DNA of 64,000 nt, from contig CAYPDK010000008.1 of the NCBI GenBank assembly GCA_964409505.1, positions 1 to 64,000 of the forward strand. The letters run 5' to 3'. A program made the position numbers and the translations under genes. Positions 9,454 through 17,356 of this stretch are shown one piece after another. The notes below the pieces were generated by a model. It saw only the letters and a list, made by a program, of their open reading frames with translations. It had not been told where the DNA came from and did not search any database. This DNA comes from JADHZC01 sp964409505 (GTDB lineage: Bacteria; Pseudomonadota; Alphaproteobacteria; Rickettsiales; Rickettsiaceae). How positions within the stretch are numbered: the stretch's first letter is position 1; each line of letters begins with the position of its first letter.

Positions 9454-9876
9454 ATGTCTTTAAATAAAAAGTCTTTGCAAATATTAATCAATATACAGAG
9501 GAAAAATATTCAAGATACCAATTCGCATGTTAGCAAATTATATTTAGAACAAGAGCAAATCATGCGGGAGCGCAAAAATTTGCAAGAAGAATTTGAATAT
9601 GAGAAAAAACATAATGCTTCCTATGAATTTACAAAAATTTCTAACCAAGAGGGATATTTTGAAAATAATATTGAAATGCAAAAATTGCTTTTAAATAAGA
9701 AGAGTAAAATAGATATTTCTATAAATCAACTAGAGGATAGAATTTATAATCAATTTTTAGAGCTAAAAAGATTTGAGATTGCTCAGCAAAAGCTTGTAAA
9801 AGAATTTACCTTGCAAAAGGATAGGAAAGAACAATTTGCTACTAATGATTTATATAACAAAATCAAAAACTACTAA
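9454..9876 (+). CDS. fliJ: FliJ-like flagellar export protein
   Basis: A 140-residue, highly charged protein that is coiled-coil almost throughout, as expected of FliJ, the central stalk-like cofactor of the FliI hexamer. Sequence conservation in this family is very low, so the call rests on length, coiled-coil character and position 7 bp after fliI. It ends just before the convergent asd gene (18 bp between stops). Confidence 0.7.
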   Translation: MSLNKKSLQILINIQRKNIQDTNSHVSKLYLEQEQIMRERKNLQEEFEYEKKHNASYEFTKISNQEGYFENNIEMQKLLLNKKSKIDISINQLEDRIYNQFLELKRFEIAQQKLVKEFTLQKDRKEQFATNDLYNKIKNY

Positions 9877-9894
9877 TTAAAGTAAGTCATGAAT

Positions 9895-10914
9895 TTATTT
9901 TATTCCAAGTAATTTTTCTACTATCTGAAGTGAGTTCAAAGATGCGCCTTTTCTGAGATTGTTACAGCAAATCCATAAATTTAGGGCATTTTTATTAGAT
10001 CTATCTTCTCGTACTCTTGAGACGAATACGGAATCTTCTTTAGCTGCGTGTAGGGGGGTTGAAAACTTTATCTGATCGGAGTCATTAAGTAGAGTTATTT
10101 TTTCGGACTTTCGCATTGCATTTTTTGCAATGCTTTTTGGGATTTGAGTTTGGAATTCTACATTTACGGAAATACAATGAGATATGAATGTTGGGACTCT
10201 TACACTTGTTACTGACGTATATATTTTCTGAGAAAAAATTTTGCAAATTTCTTTTTCTATTTTATCTTCTTCTTGAGTATAGCCGTCTTCTGTGAAGTTT
10301 CCTATTTGAGGAATTAGGTTAAACGCCATTTCGCAGGGAAATTTTTTGTTTTCTATATCTGTAAAAGAGTATTTTGCTTTTGTTTGAGAAAATAATTCAT
10401 CCATGGCTTTTTCTCCAGCTCCTGAGACAGATTGGTATGTGGAAATAATGAGTCTTTTTATTGGAGAAATCTTATTTAGAGGATTAAGTGTTAATGCAAG
10501 AGGTACAACGCAGCAATTAGGAACTGAAATTATTAGTCCCTTATCAGGATTTTTCTTGATAGAATGAAAATTTATTTCAGGTATTATTAAGGGTACTTTA
10601 GGATTTTCTCTGTGAAGAGAGGATTTATCTATAACAATACAAGAATTTTCTAGAGCAATATTTACGAATTTTTTGACTATAGACTCATGGGTACAGAAAA
10701 AAACTATGTCTGTAGACTGAAAATCTATATCTTCAGCTAAACACAAATTATAATATTTTTTCTTAAAATAAATCTTCTTTCCGATAGATTGTTCAGATGA
10801 GGCTAAATATAAATTTTTAAGAGGAAAGTTTCTTTCTTCCAAAAGCTTTATTAATTCTTTTCCAACAATTCCACTAGCTCCTATTATGGCTGCGGAATAA
10901 TTTTTATTTTTCAT
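9895..10914 (-). CDS. asd: aspartate-semialdehyde dehydrogenase
   Basis: Reduces aspartyl phosphate to aspartate semialdehyde, feeding diaminopimelate (peptidoglycan), lysine, threonine and methionine. The 339 residues start with an NADP-binding fold (AAIIGASGIVGKELIKLLEER). The catalytic cysteine sits in VPNCCVVPLALTLNPL (near residue 134), and the SGAGEKAMDEL and VRVPTFISHCISVNVEF blocks are present. Retention suggests that meso-DAP is still made. Two direct copies of AATGTCAAT at 10932-10950 read as TTGACATT on the minus strand and may supply a -35 element. Confidence 0.95.
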   Translation of the reverse strand: MKNKNYSAAIIGASGIVGKELIKLLEERNFPLKNLYLASSEQSIGKKIYFKKKYYNLCLAEDIDFQSTDIVFFCTHESIVKKFVNIALENSCIVIDKSSLHRENPKVPLIIPEINFHSIKKNPDKGLIISVPNCCVVPLALTLNPLNKISPIKRLIISTYQSVSGAGEKAMDELFSQTKAKYSFTDIENKKFPCEMAFNLIPQIGNFTEDGYTQEEDKIEKEICKIFSQKIYTSVTSVRVPTFISHCISVNVEFQTQIPKSIAKNAMRKSEKITLLNDSDQIKFSTPLHAAKEDSVFVSRVREDRSNKNALNLWICCNNLRKGASLNSLQIVEKLLGIK

Positions 10915-10999
10915 AAATTTTTTACTTTTACAATGTCAATAATGTCAATAAAATGTAAAGGGAGCTGTAAAAGATTCTGAGCATGATATCAAAAGATCT

Positions 11000-11359
11000 C
11001 TAACAAAGATTTTTTAAAATTTTTCCTCCTATTACATGTGTGTGAAAATGGAAAATACTCTGACCAGAAGATGAGCCTATGTTGCTTAATACTCTGTACT
11101 CTTTTAACCCTTCTTTTTGGGCTAGAATGCGAATAGTTCTGTAATAGCTTATAATGAAATCCTTTTCAGAATTTTGAATAAAATCGTCAAAATCTATAAA
11201 ACATTTCTTAGGTATAACTAAAAAATGTACAGGAGCTACAGGATTTATGTCTCTTATTGAGATAAGTTGATCATCTTCATATATTATATCAGCTTCTAGT
11301 TCTTTATTGATGATTTTATAAAATATGTTATCTCTATTATAGGACTTGTTTGCAACCAT
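11000..11359 (-). CDS. HIT-family nucleotide-binding hydrolase (HinT type)
   Basis: A 119-residue histidine-triad protein. The catalytic motif FHFHTHVIGG is near the C-terminus, and the N-terminal NIFYKIINKELEADIIYEDD and VHFLVIPKK segments are typical of HinT purine nucleoside phosphoramidases. The physiological role in bacteria is uncertain. A -10-like TATAAT (11396-11391, minus strand) lies 32 bp upstream. Confidence 0.9.
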   Translation of the reverse strand: MVANKSYNRDNIFYKIINKELEADIIYEDDQLISIRDINPVAPVHFLVIPKKCFIDFDDFIQNSEKDFIISYYRTIRILAQKEGLKEYRVLSNIGSSSGQSIFHFHTHVIGGKILKNLC

Positions 11360-11419
11360 ATCTTGTAGTATATTTTGTATTTTTGTAAATATTATAAGAA
11401 AAAATTATATGTTCTATAC

Positions 11420-11448
11420 TTGAATTTTGGCTCGATTCTGACTAAGTA
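11420..11448 (+). promoter_or_regulatory. possible heat-shock (RpoH-like) promoter before hslV
   Basis: CTTGAA at 11420-11425, followed 17 bp later by CTAAGT, resembles the -35 of alphaproteobacterial RpoH promoters with a weak -10. It lies about 210 bp before the hslV ATG. A 6-bp stem-loop (CTTATC/GATAAG) lies downstream near 11502-11519. This is suggestive only; hslVU is a heat-shock operon in many bacteria. Confidence 0.22.
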
Positions 11449-11632
11449 TAAAGTAGAAAGCACAGTTTTACAATTATGTGTATTTGTAATAATTACTTTT
11501 TCTTATCTGGCTTGATAAGAGTTGTTTATGTGTGTATAGTTGTTGGTGTGTGTGTGTTTGAGGTTTTTTTTACCTTTATAAAGATTGGATTTATTGTATA
11601 TCTATTTCTATTTTTGTCTAGCTGGTTAAATT

Positions 11633-12223
11633 ATGTATAATCAATTTTATGATATATCTACTACAAATTATTCTCATGCGTCTGGGGATATTTTGGGTAC
11701 TACTATACTTTGTGTTAAAAAAGGTTCTGAGGTTGTGATAGCAGCTGATGGACAGGTCTCTCTTGGTAATAGTATAATGAAATCGACAGCAAAAAAACTC
11801 AGAAATATAAATAAAAATAAAATAGTAGCAGGGTTTGCTGGCTCTACAGCAGATGCTTTTACTTTATTTGAAAGACTTGAGAGTAAGTTAGAAAAATACT
11901 CTAATCAACTTCTTAGAAGTTGTGTAGAATTAGCAAAAGATTGGCGTACGGATAAATATCTTCGAAGACTTGAGGCAATGCTTATAGTAGCAGATAAAGA
12001 TAATTTACTTATAGTTACTGGAAGAGGGGATGTAATTCAACCAGAGCATGATGTTGCTGCAATTGGATCTGGAGGGTTATATGCATTGTCCGCGGCAAGA
12101 GCATTTCTCTCAATAAAAAATACAAAACTCTCAGCAGAAGCTATTGCTGTAAAAGCAATGAACATTGCTGCAGATATTTGTATATATTCGAACCATAACA
12201 TTATTACAGAAAAGGTATTATGA
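11633..12223 (+). CDS. hslV: ATP-dependent protease subunit HslV
   Basis: Proteolytic subunit of the HslUV (ClpYQ) protease, an N-terminal threonine hydrolase. The 196-residue precursor carries a propeptide of about 22 residues before the predicted catalytic Thr in GTTILCVKK (T23 of the precursor). The ADGQVSLG and AAIGSGGLYALSAARAF segments are typical. It overlaps hslU by 4 bp (ATGA), so the two subunits are translationally coupled. Confidence 0.97.
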   Translation: MYNQFYDISTTNYSHASGDILGTTILCVKKGSEVVIAADGQVSLGNSIMKSTAKKLRNINKNKIVAGFAGSTADAFTLFERLESKLEKYSNQLLRSCVELAKDWRTDKYLRRLEAMLIVADKDNLLIVTGRGDVIQPEHDVAAIGSGGLYALSAARAFLSIKNTKLSAEAIAVKAMNIAADICIYSNHNIITEKVL

Positions 12224-13566
12224 GTAAGCACAGTGTAAAAAATACTTCTGAAAATATGGGCTTGACTCCTCAGGAGATAGTGCACGAGTTAGATCGTTTT
12301 ATTGTAGGTCAGAATCAGGCTAAAAAGGTAGTGGCTATTGCACTTCGTAATAGATATAGAAGGATGATGGTAGAAGAGCCCTTAAGAAGTGAAATTATGC
12401 CTAAAAATATACTAATGATAGGGTCTACAGGAGTAGGTAAGACGGAAATTGCAAGGCGTCTTGCAAAGATTGCTAATGCTCCATTTATCAAAATTGAAGC
12501 TACTAAATTCACAGAAGTTGGTTATGTTGGTAGAGATGTTGAATCTATAATAAGAGATTTGATAGAAATTGCTATAACTCATCATAAATCTCTTGCGAAA
12601 AAAGATATCTTTGCTAAAGCAGAAGAACGGGCAATTCATCGTATTTTAGAAGCCTTAGTGGGTAAGTCAGCTACTGCAGAGACAAAAGACAAATTTAGAA
12701 AAAAAATTTTAGACAAAGAATTAGATGATACAGAAATAGAAATAGGAGTTTCAGATACTAATATAGGACGCAATACTATAGATATACCAGGGGTTCCGGG
12801 AGCATCTATGGGAATCCTCAATATAGGAGATATGCTTGGAAAAGCATTTGGAGCAAATAAATTAAAACAGAAAAAGCTTACGGTTCTAGAAGCTAAAAGA
12901 GTGATTGCATCAGAAGAATCAGAAAAATTGATAGATCAAGATAAAATAATACAAAATGCTATTGTAGCAGTTGAAAATGATGGGATTATATTTATAGACG
13001 AAATCGATAAAATTACTTCGAGATCTGATACAAGAGGAGGGGAGGTTAGCAGGGAAGGTGTACAAAGAGACTTACTTCCTCTAATAGAAGGTACTAGTGT
13101 AGTTACAAAATATGGAACTGTGAAATCCGATCATATATTATTTATTGCATCCGGAGCTTTTCATTTGTCAAAACCTTCAGATTTATTACCAGAATTACAA
13201 GGAAGACTTCCTATTAGGGTGGAGATGAAGTCTCTTACAAAAGATGATTTGATGAAAATTTTGTTTGAGCCCGAATCTAGTTTGATAAAACAATATGTAT
13301 CTCTTATTGAGACTGAGGGGACAGTGTTAAAATTTAAAGATGAGGCGATTGCAAGAATTGCTGAGTTTGCTACAAGGTTTAATCTTGAAATAGAAGATAT
13401 AGGTGCTAGAAGGCTTCACACTATTTTAGAGAAACTGTTAGAAGATATTAATTTTAACACTGTTAGAAATAAGAAGAAAAATACAATTGTTATAGATCAG
13501 AATTTTGTTGATGAGTCTTTGTCTGGATTTGTTAAAAATATTGATTTAGCAAAATTTGTGTTGTAA
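12220..13566 (+). CDS. hslU: ATP-dependent protease ATPase subunit HslU
   Basis: AAA+ unfoldase partner of HslV. The 448 residues include LTPQEIVHELDRFIVGQNQA at the start, Walker A GSTGVGKT (about 68-75), Walker B IIFIDEIDKI (about 254-263), the intermediate I-domain between them, and the sensor-2 GARRLHTILEKLLEDI. Its C-terminus (KNIDLAKFVL) resembles the tail that docks in HslV. Confidence 0.97.
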   Translation: MSKHSVKNTSENMGLTPQEIVHELDRFIVGQNQAKKVVAIALRNRYRRMMVEEPLRSEIMPKNILMIGSTGVGKTEIARRLAKIANAPFIKIEATKFTEVGYVGRDVESIIRDLIEIAITHHKSLAKKDIFAKAEERAIHRILEALVGKSATAETKDKFRKKILDKELDDTEIEIGVSDTNIGRNTIDIPGVPGASMGILNIGDMLGKAFGANKLKQKKLTVLEAKRVIASEESEKLIDQDKIIQNAIVAVENDGIIFIDEIDKITSRSDTRGGEVSREGVQRDLLPLIEGTSVVTKYGTVKSDHILFIASGAFHLSKPSDLLPELQGRLPIRVEMKSLTKDDLMKILFEPESSLIKQYVSLIETEGTVLKFKDEAIARIAEFATRFNLEIEDIGARRLHTILEKLLEDINFNTVRNKKKNTIVIDQNFVDESLSGFVKNIDLAKFVL

Positions 13567-13673
13567 TTTTAGTATATGATAGTTATGAGAGAGAATGTAT
13601 TTTATTCTTTGAAGGTAGGAGGATGAAGAGAGGGATTTGTTTTTTGTTTTTAGGAGTATTTAGTCTTTAATAT

Positions 13674-13889
13674 ATGCCGAAAGAGGATTTATTTCAATTA
13701 GATGGGCAAGTATTAGAATTACTTCCTAATGCCACTTTTAGGGTAAGATTAGAGAACGATCATGAATTAATAGCTCATACCTCTGGGAAAATACGTAAAA
13801 ATAGAATACGTATTCTTACGGGAGACAAAGTGAAGATAGAGCTTACAAAATATGATATTACCAAAGGGAGAGTTATTCATAGATATTAA
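13674..13889 (+). CDS. infA: translation initiation factor IF-1
   Basis: A 71-residue OB-fold protein that occupies the ribosomal A site during initiation. It is almost collinear with other IF-1 proteins (MPKEDLFQLDGQVLELLPNA, then GKIRKNRIRILTGDKV). It follows hslU by 107 bp with no strong promoter seen, and is followed by a convincing rho-independent terminator. Confidence 0.95.
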   Translation: MPKEDLFQLDGQVLELLPNATFRVRLENDHELIAHTSGKIRKNRIRILTGDKVKIELTKYDITKGRVIHRY

Positions 13890-13901
13890 GTTTATTTTGG
13901 A

Positions 13902-13932
13902 CTCTTTTTCGTAAAAGAGGTAAATTTTTTTT
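13902..13932 (+). terminator. rho-independent terminator after infA
   Basis: A perfect 7-bp stem (CTCTTTT / AAAAGAG) around a TCGT loop at 13902-13919 is followed by an eight-T run at 13925-13932. It begins 12 bp after the infA stop and is the clearest intrinsic terminator in the window. Confidence 0.75.
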
Positions 13933-14119
13933 AAAGACAAAGAAATAATGTTAAAAAAGTAAAATTTGGGGGGAGAAAATTATCAAAATTGTAGTTCTTT
14001 TATAGAATATATATAAAGTGACACAGCATCATGCATAGTCTGAATAAAAACTAAATTTTTGGTTTAAATAACGAGAAGAATTTAACTAAAATTTTTAGGT
14101 ATTTTTAGGTAGATATTCT

Positions 14120-14953
14120 CTATCTTCCAAGTATGTATATGAACAGAAATAAAAATAGCCATACAACATCGACAAAATGCCAGTACCATGCAGCGAATTC
14201 CATTCCAAGATGGTTTCCTTTAATAAAATCTCCTCTTTTTGACCTAAAATAGCACACAAGCAAAAATATGCTTCCTATAAAGACATGTACTCCATGAAAA
14301 CCGGTAGCTATATAAAAATTAGACGCGTATATTCCATCAACTAAGCTAAATTTAGCATGATAATATTCATATAGTTGAAAAAAACTAAATACAAAACCCA
14401 ATATAACAGTTATTAATAGTGCTTTAGATGTGCTTTTTTGGTCTTTTACCTCTATTGCATAATTGGCCCATGTAACAGAAGTTCCAGATAGTAATAATAT
14501 TAATGTATTCATGAACGGTATATCCCAAGGATTGAATGTCTTGATGTGTTTGGGAGGCCATGTTCCTAAATTTTGGATCCATTCTCCATAAATATCAAAA
14601 TTTTCTACAGGATTAATGCTTGCAAAAAAATATGATGCAAAAAAAGATCCAAATAATGCTATTTCAGAGAGTAAAAAAATAAGCATTCCTATTTTTAGAC
14701 CATTTTGTACTGCAGATGAATGATTTCCTGTAATCCCCTCTGTAATTATGTCTTTCCACCAAAAAAATAGTGTAGAAAGTAGTGCCAGAAGAGATAAGGA
14801 CAATATATATGTTCCAGACTTGTATTGATGAACAAAAAGCACTAAACCTACTGCTAAGAAAAGTAGTGATACAGATGTCAATATAGGCCAAGGACTTGGA
14901 TCTACTAGATGAAATTTATGACGAGAATTTACAACCTTATTATGAGTATTCAT
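14120..14953 (-). CDS. coxC: cytochrome c oxidase subunit III
   Basis: Subunit III of the aa3-type heme-copper oxidase in the inner membrane. The 277 residues contain about seven hydrophobic helices and the family signatures HKFHLVDPSPWPIL near the start, GFHGVHVFIGSIFL, and GMEFAAWYWHFVDVVWLFLF at the C-terminus. coxA and coxB are not nearby, so the oxidase genes are dispersed. The promoter-like element at 14986-15001 is shared with recJ. Confidence 0.95.
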   Translation of the reverse strand: MNTHNKVVNSRHKFHLVDPSPWPILTSVSLLFLAVGLVLFVHQYKSGTYILSLSLLALLSTLFFWWKDIITEGITGNHSSAVQNGLKIGMLIFLLSEIALFGSFFASYFFASINPVENFDIYGEWIQNLGTWPPKHIKTFNPWDIPFMNTLILLLSGTSVTWANYAIEVKDQKSTSKALLITVILGFVFSFFQLYEYYHAKFSLVDGIYASNFYIATGFHGVHVFIGSIFLLVCYFRSKRGDFIKGNHLGMEFAAWYWHFVDVVWLFLFLFIYILGR

Positions 14954-14985
14954 AAAATTATTTAGTATAATTATTATTAGTTTAG

Positions 14986-15001
14986 ATTTTATCTGTTTTC
15001 A
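14986..15001 (-). promoter_or_regulatory. promoter-like element shared by coxC and recJ
   Basis: On the minus strand this reads TGAAAACAGATAAAAT, 33 bp upstream of the coxC ATG. The identical 16-mer occurs at 22442-22457, 31 bp upstream of recJ in the same orientation. TAAAAT could be a -10 hexamer. Identical sequence, spacing and orientation suggest a real promoter or operator rather than chance. At coxC it also forms an ATCTG/CAGAT hairpin. Confidence 0.45.
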
Positions 15002-15217
15002 GATTACAAAGAATAATTACATAATATCATACTGGACTTTATTTGAGTATATTTCATTTACAATAAATCTTTTATAACTCAACAAGTACTATTTTAGTAA
15101 ATATATTTTTAACAGAATCAAGGATTTATTTAGAAAATTTTGCTAGTAATTGACAAATCTAAATCATTGTAAATCCAATTCATCTAAAATTATTCTTCAT
15201 TACAAGGAAAACTTTGC

Positions 15218-15245
15218 TTGATTATTTTGCATCAAAATGTATAAG
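15218..15245 (+). promoter_or_regulatory. putative promoter for the nitroreductase gene
   Basis: TTGATT (15218-15223), a 16-bp spacer, and TATAAG (15240-15245), ending 35 bp before the ATG at 15281. Confidence 0.4.
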
Positions 15246-15280
15246 TAAAGTATCTATGTCTTATATAAAAATGGTACTTT

Positions 15281-15871
15281 ATGACAACATTTAAAACAAT
15301 AGAAGAGACTTTCTCTGAGAGAACTATATATTCTTTTTCTGATAAAGAAATAGATCCTGAAATTATCAAGTCTATCTATAAAATAGCTGCTCTAGGACCC
15401 ACCTCTTCAAATTGTTCTCCTTTGAGGATTTTGTTCGTAAAATCACAAGAACAAAAAAAACATCTTATCCAATGTGTTGACAAGGGAAATGTAGAGAAAA
15501 TTTTATCTGCTCCAATAACAGCTATTTTTGCATATGATACAGAATTTTATAACAAATTAGACTATTTGGTTCCATTTTCCAATAGATCTGTGAAGAGTTA
15601 TTTCCAATCAATGGGTAAGGAAGAGTTTCAAGACACCATTATTAGAAATTCGACCCTACAAGCTGCATATTTCATTGTGGTTGCAAAATATTTCGGTTTA
15701 GGTTGTGGACCTTTATCTGGATTTGATCATTCTAAATTGGATGAGAGTTTCTTTAAAAATTCTAAATATAGAGTAAATTTTTTATGTAATTTAGGATATC
15801 AAAAAACTTTTGATACAAGTCGAGATAGATTACCTCGTCTTAGTTTTGAGGATAGTTGTAAGTTTATATAG
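15281..15871 (+). CDS. nitroreductase-family protein, RutE/HadB-like
   Basis: A 196-residue FMN-dependent nitroreductase-fold protein. The segment ALGPTSSNCSPLRILFV (near residue 38) and the C-terminal CNLGYQKTFDTSRDRLPRLSF resemble the malonic-semialdehyde reductase RutE subfamily. The natural substrate is not predictable. RutE works in pyrimidine degradation, but no other rut genes are near, so a housekeeping role with another aldehyde or quinone is possible. Confidence 0.8.
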   Translation: MTTFKTIEETFSERTIYSFSDKEIDPEIIKSIYKIAALGPTSSNCSPLRILFVKSQEQKKHLIQCVDKGNVEKILSAPITAIFAYDTEFYNKLDYLVPFSNRSVKSYFQSMGKEEFQDTIIRNSTLQAAYFIVVAKYFGLGCGPLSGFDHSKLDESFFKNSKYRVNFLCNLGYQKTFDTSRDRLPRLSFEDSCKFI

Positions 15872-15939
15872 CTGTATTTGAAAAAATTAGAAAAAATTTT
15901 GTTGATTAATACAAATTAATTATACAAAATAATAATAAT

Positions 15940-15963
15940 CATCTCATATTGGAGATGGGGAGG
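15940..15963 (+). promoter_or_regulatory. infC leader hairpin abutting a strong Shine-Dalgarno
   Basis: A perfect 6-bp stem, CATCTC (15940-15945) with GAGATG (15952-15957), ends directly in the Shine-Dalgarno GGGGAGG (15957-15963). The next in-frame codons are ATG TCA TAG (15978-15986), a two-codon reading frame in phase with infC. Folding of the stem would affect access to the ribosome-binding site. Confidence 0.45.
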
Positions 15964-16019
15964 ATTTTGTTTTTTTTATGTCATAGGTTATTGTTATAGT
16001 TACTTTAAAAGATAAAAGA

Positions 16020-16598
16020 TTGAGAATTAATCAAGAAATTAGGGTTTCTGAAGTAAGGTTAATTGACCAGCACGGAAAAATGCAAGGAATTGTACCTATT
16101 GTTGAAGCTCTAAGACTTGCCGATGAGGCTGGGTTGGACTTGGTTGAAATCTCTCCTAATAATGAACCCCCTGTATGTAAAATTTTGGACTTTAGTCGAT
16201 ATACCTACAAAATAAAAAGACATAAAACTGAAATACAAAAGCTCCAAAGAAAGAAAAATAATGTTCTAAAAGAAATAAAATTTAGGATAAATATCGCAGA
16301 TGGAGATTTCTTGATTAAAATCAAAAAAATAAAGTCCTTTTTACTAGAAGGAAATAAAGTAAAAATTTCTCTTTGGTTCAAGGGAAGAGAGATGATGTAT
16401 AAAACTAGAGGATTTGATCTTTTTATGAGAATTACAGAAGAAGTTAAAACTGTTGCTCAGATAGAGTCTGATACCAAAATGGAAGGAAAGCAAATTACTA
16501 TGATTCTTGCTCCTGTCACACAGTCAAAATCTATCTCTAAGAAAAAAAACACCTCTAATGATCTAGAGACTGTTGAATTTAACCGAGATGAACTTTAA
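16020..16598 (+). CDS. infC: translation initiation factor IF-3
   Basis: Binds the 30S subunit, prevents subunit association and rejects wrong initiation codons. The 192 residues from a TTG include the N-terminal INQEIRVSEVRLI domain, DLVEISPNNEPPVCKILDF and the C-terminal domain (KEIKFRINIADGDF, VKISLWFKGREMMY). The true start is uncertain. There is no in-frame ATG except one at 15978 that is followed after one codon by TAG (15984-15986). Rare ATT (15990) and ATA (15996) codons also lie in frame. infC uses AUU in many bacteria for autoregulation. The usual rpmI-rplT partners do not follow. Confidence 0.93.
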   Translation: MRINQEIRVSEVRLIDQHGKMQGIVPIVEALRLADEAGLDLVEISPNNEPPVCKILDFSRYTYKIKRHKTEIQKLQRKKNNVLKEIKFRINIADGDFLIKIKKIKSFLLEGNKVKISLWFKGREMMYKTRGFDLFMRITEEVKTVAQIESDTKMEGKQITMILAPVTQSKSISKKKNTSNDLETVEFNRDEL

Positions 16599-17139
16599 TA
16601 TTTTTGGGTCTGTACCAGCAATAGATGTTGATAAAAATTTGACTTTAAGGGAACTCTCGCTCGAAGACGCACAACACTATTACCAGTACATGAGTAATGA
16701 GCATTTAAGGCCATTTCTTGTAGAAAGTGCTATACCATTCAATGTTGAGGATGCAAAAAAAGAAGTAATTTATTTGAAGAATCTTTTTTTTCATAAAACT
16801 GGCATGTACTGGGGAATAGTCTTAAAGGATACAAATAAAATTATTGGTTCTATAGGATTTAATTACATCTCTAAAGAGCATAGAAAAGGAGAGATAAGTT
16901 ATGATTTAGACTTTAATCACTGGAATAGGGGAATTATGAGTATTGTTTTAAGGAGTGTGTTAAATTTTGTAGATCAAAATTTAAAATTAATTCGCATTCA
17001 GGCAACAACAATGACTTATAATTCAGCATCCATTAAGATGTTACAAAATTTTCATTTCAAGAAAGAAGGAGTACTAAAAAACTATTTAATAGTAAACCAA
17101 AAATCTATAGATTGTTATATGTTCTCAAGAACTATGTAA
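16588..17139 (+). CDS. GNAT-family N-acetyltransferase, RimJ/RimL-like
   Basis: 183 residues from the ATG at 16588, overlapping infC by 11 bp; an upstream in-frame TTG at 16573 would add five residues. The GNAT acetyl-CoA region is visible as YDLDFNHWNRGIMSIVLRSV, with the late motif NSASIKMLQNFHFKKEGVLKNY. This RimJ/RimL subgroup acetylates protein N-termini (S5, S18, L12) or other amines; the target cannot be told from sequence. Overlap with infC suggests co-translation. Confidence 0.85.
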   Translation: MNFNIFGSVPAIDVDKNLTLRELSLEDAQHYYQYMSNEHLRPFLVESAIPFNVEDAKKEVIYLKNLFFHKTGMYWGIVLKDTNKIIGSIGFNYISKEHRKGEISYDLDFNHWNRGIMSIVLRSVLNFVDQNLKLIRIQATTMTYNSASIKMLQNFHFKKEGVLKNYLIVNQKSIDCYMFSRTM

Positions 17140-17150
17140 TATGAAAAAGA

Positions 17151-17224
17151 GCCGATATAGCTCAGCAAGGCAGAGCAATGTATTCGTAATACAAAGGTCA
17201 GGGGTTCGATTCCCTTTATCGGCA
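17151..17224 (+). tRNA. tRNA-Thr (anticodon CGT)
   Basis: A complete 74-nt cloverleaf. The acceptor stem GCCGATA pairs with TATCGGC, with discriminator A. The D stem is GCTC/GAGC. The anticodon loop is TTCGTAA with CGT at positions 34-36, four of five anticodon-stem pairs are intact, and the T arm is AGGGG-TTCGATT-CCCTT. The CCA end is not encoded (CGT follows). It reads ACG codons. It sits 11 bp after the acetyltransferase gene. Confidence 0.93.
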
Positions 17225-17356
17225 CGTTCCGGCACAGTTTTAGTATAAGAGAATTGCTCATATATGGTTGCCTTATGTACTTCGCCTCTGCATACAACTC
17301 TGCTATAAGAGGTTATAATAGTCATATAATTTTACGTCTTATAAGAGAGAAAATAT

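Larger units (their letters stand above)
14954..15280. other. coxC / nitroreductase divergent intergenic region
   Basis: 327 bp between divergent genes. It holds the 16-bp promoter-like element of coxC (14986-15001) and a promoter for the rightward nitroreductase gene (15218-15245). The rest is very AT-rich, with no open reading frame or RNA gene that I can recognise. Confidence 0.5.

Noticed and set aside
15978..15986. Read-through of UAG to make a longer IF-3
   Set aside because: RF1 is encoded in the window and no suppressor tRNA was found, so recoding is not supported; kept only as an open question in the findings.
17115..17325. Minus-strand frames of 60-66 codons across the tRNA-Thr gene
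   Set aside because: The GNRTPDLCIT-type peptide is the classic artefact of translating the antisense of a tRNA.
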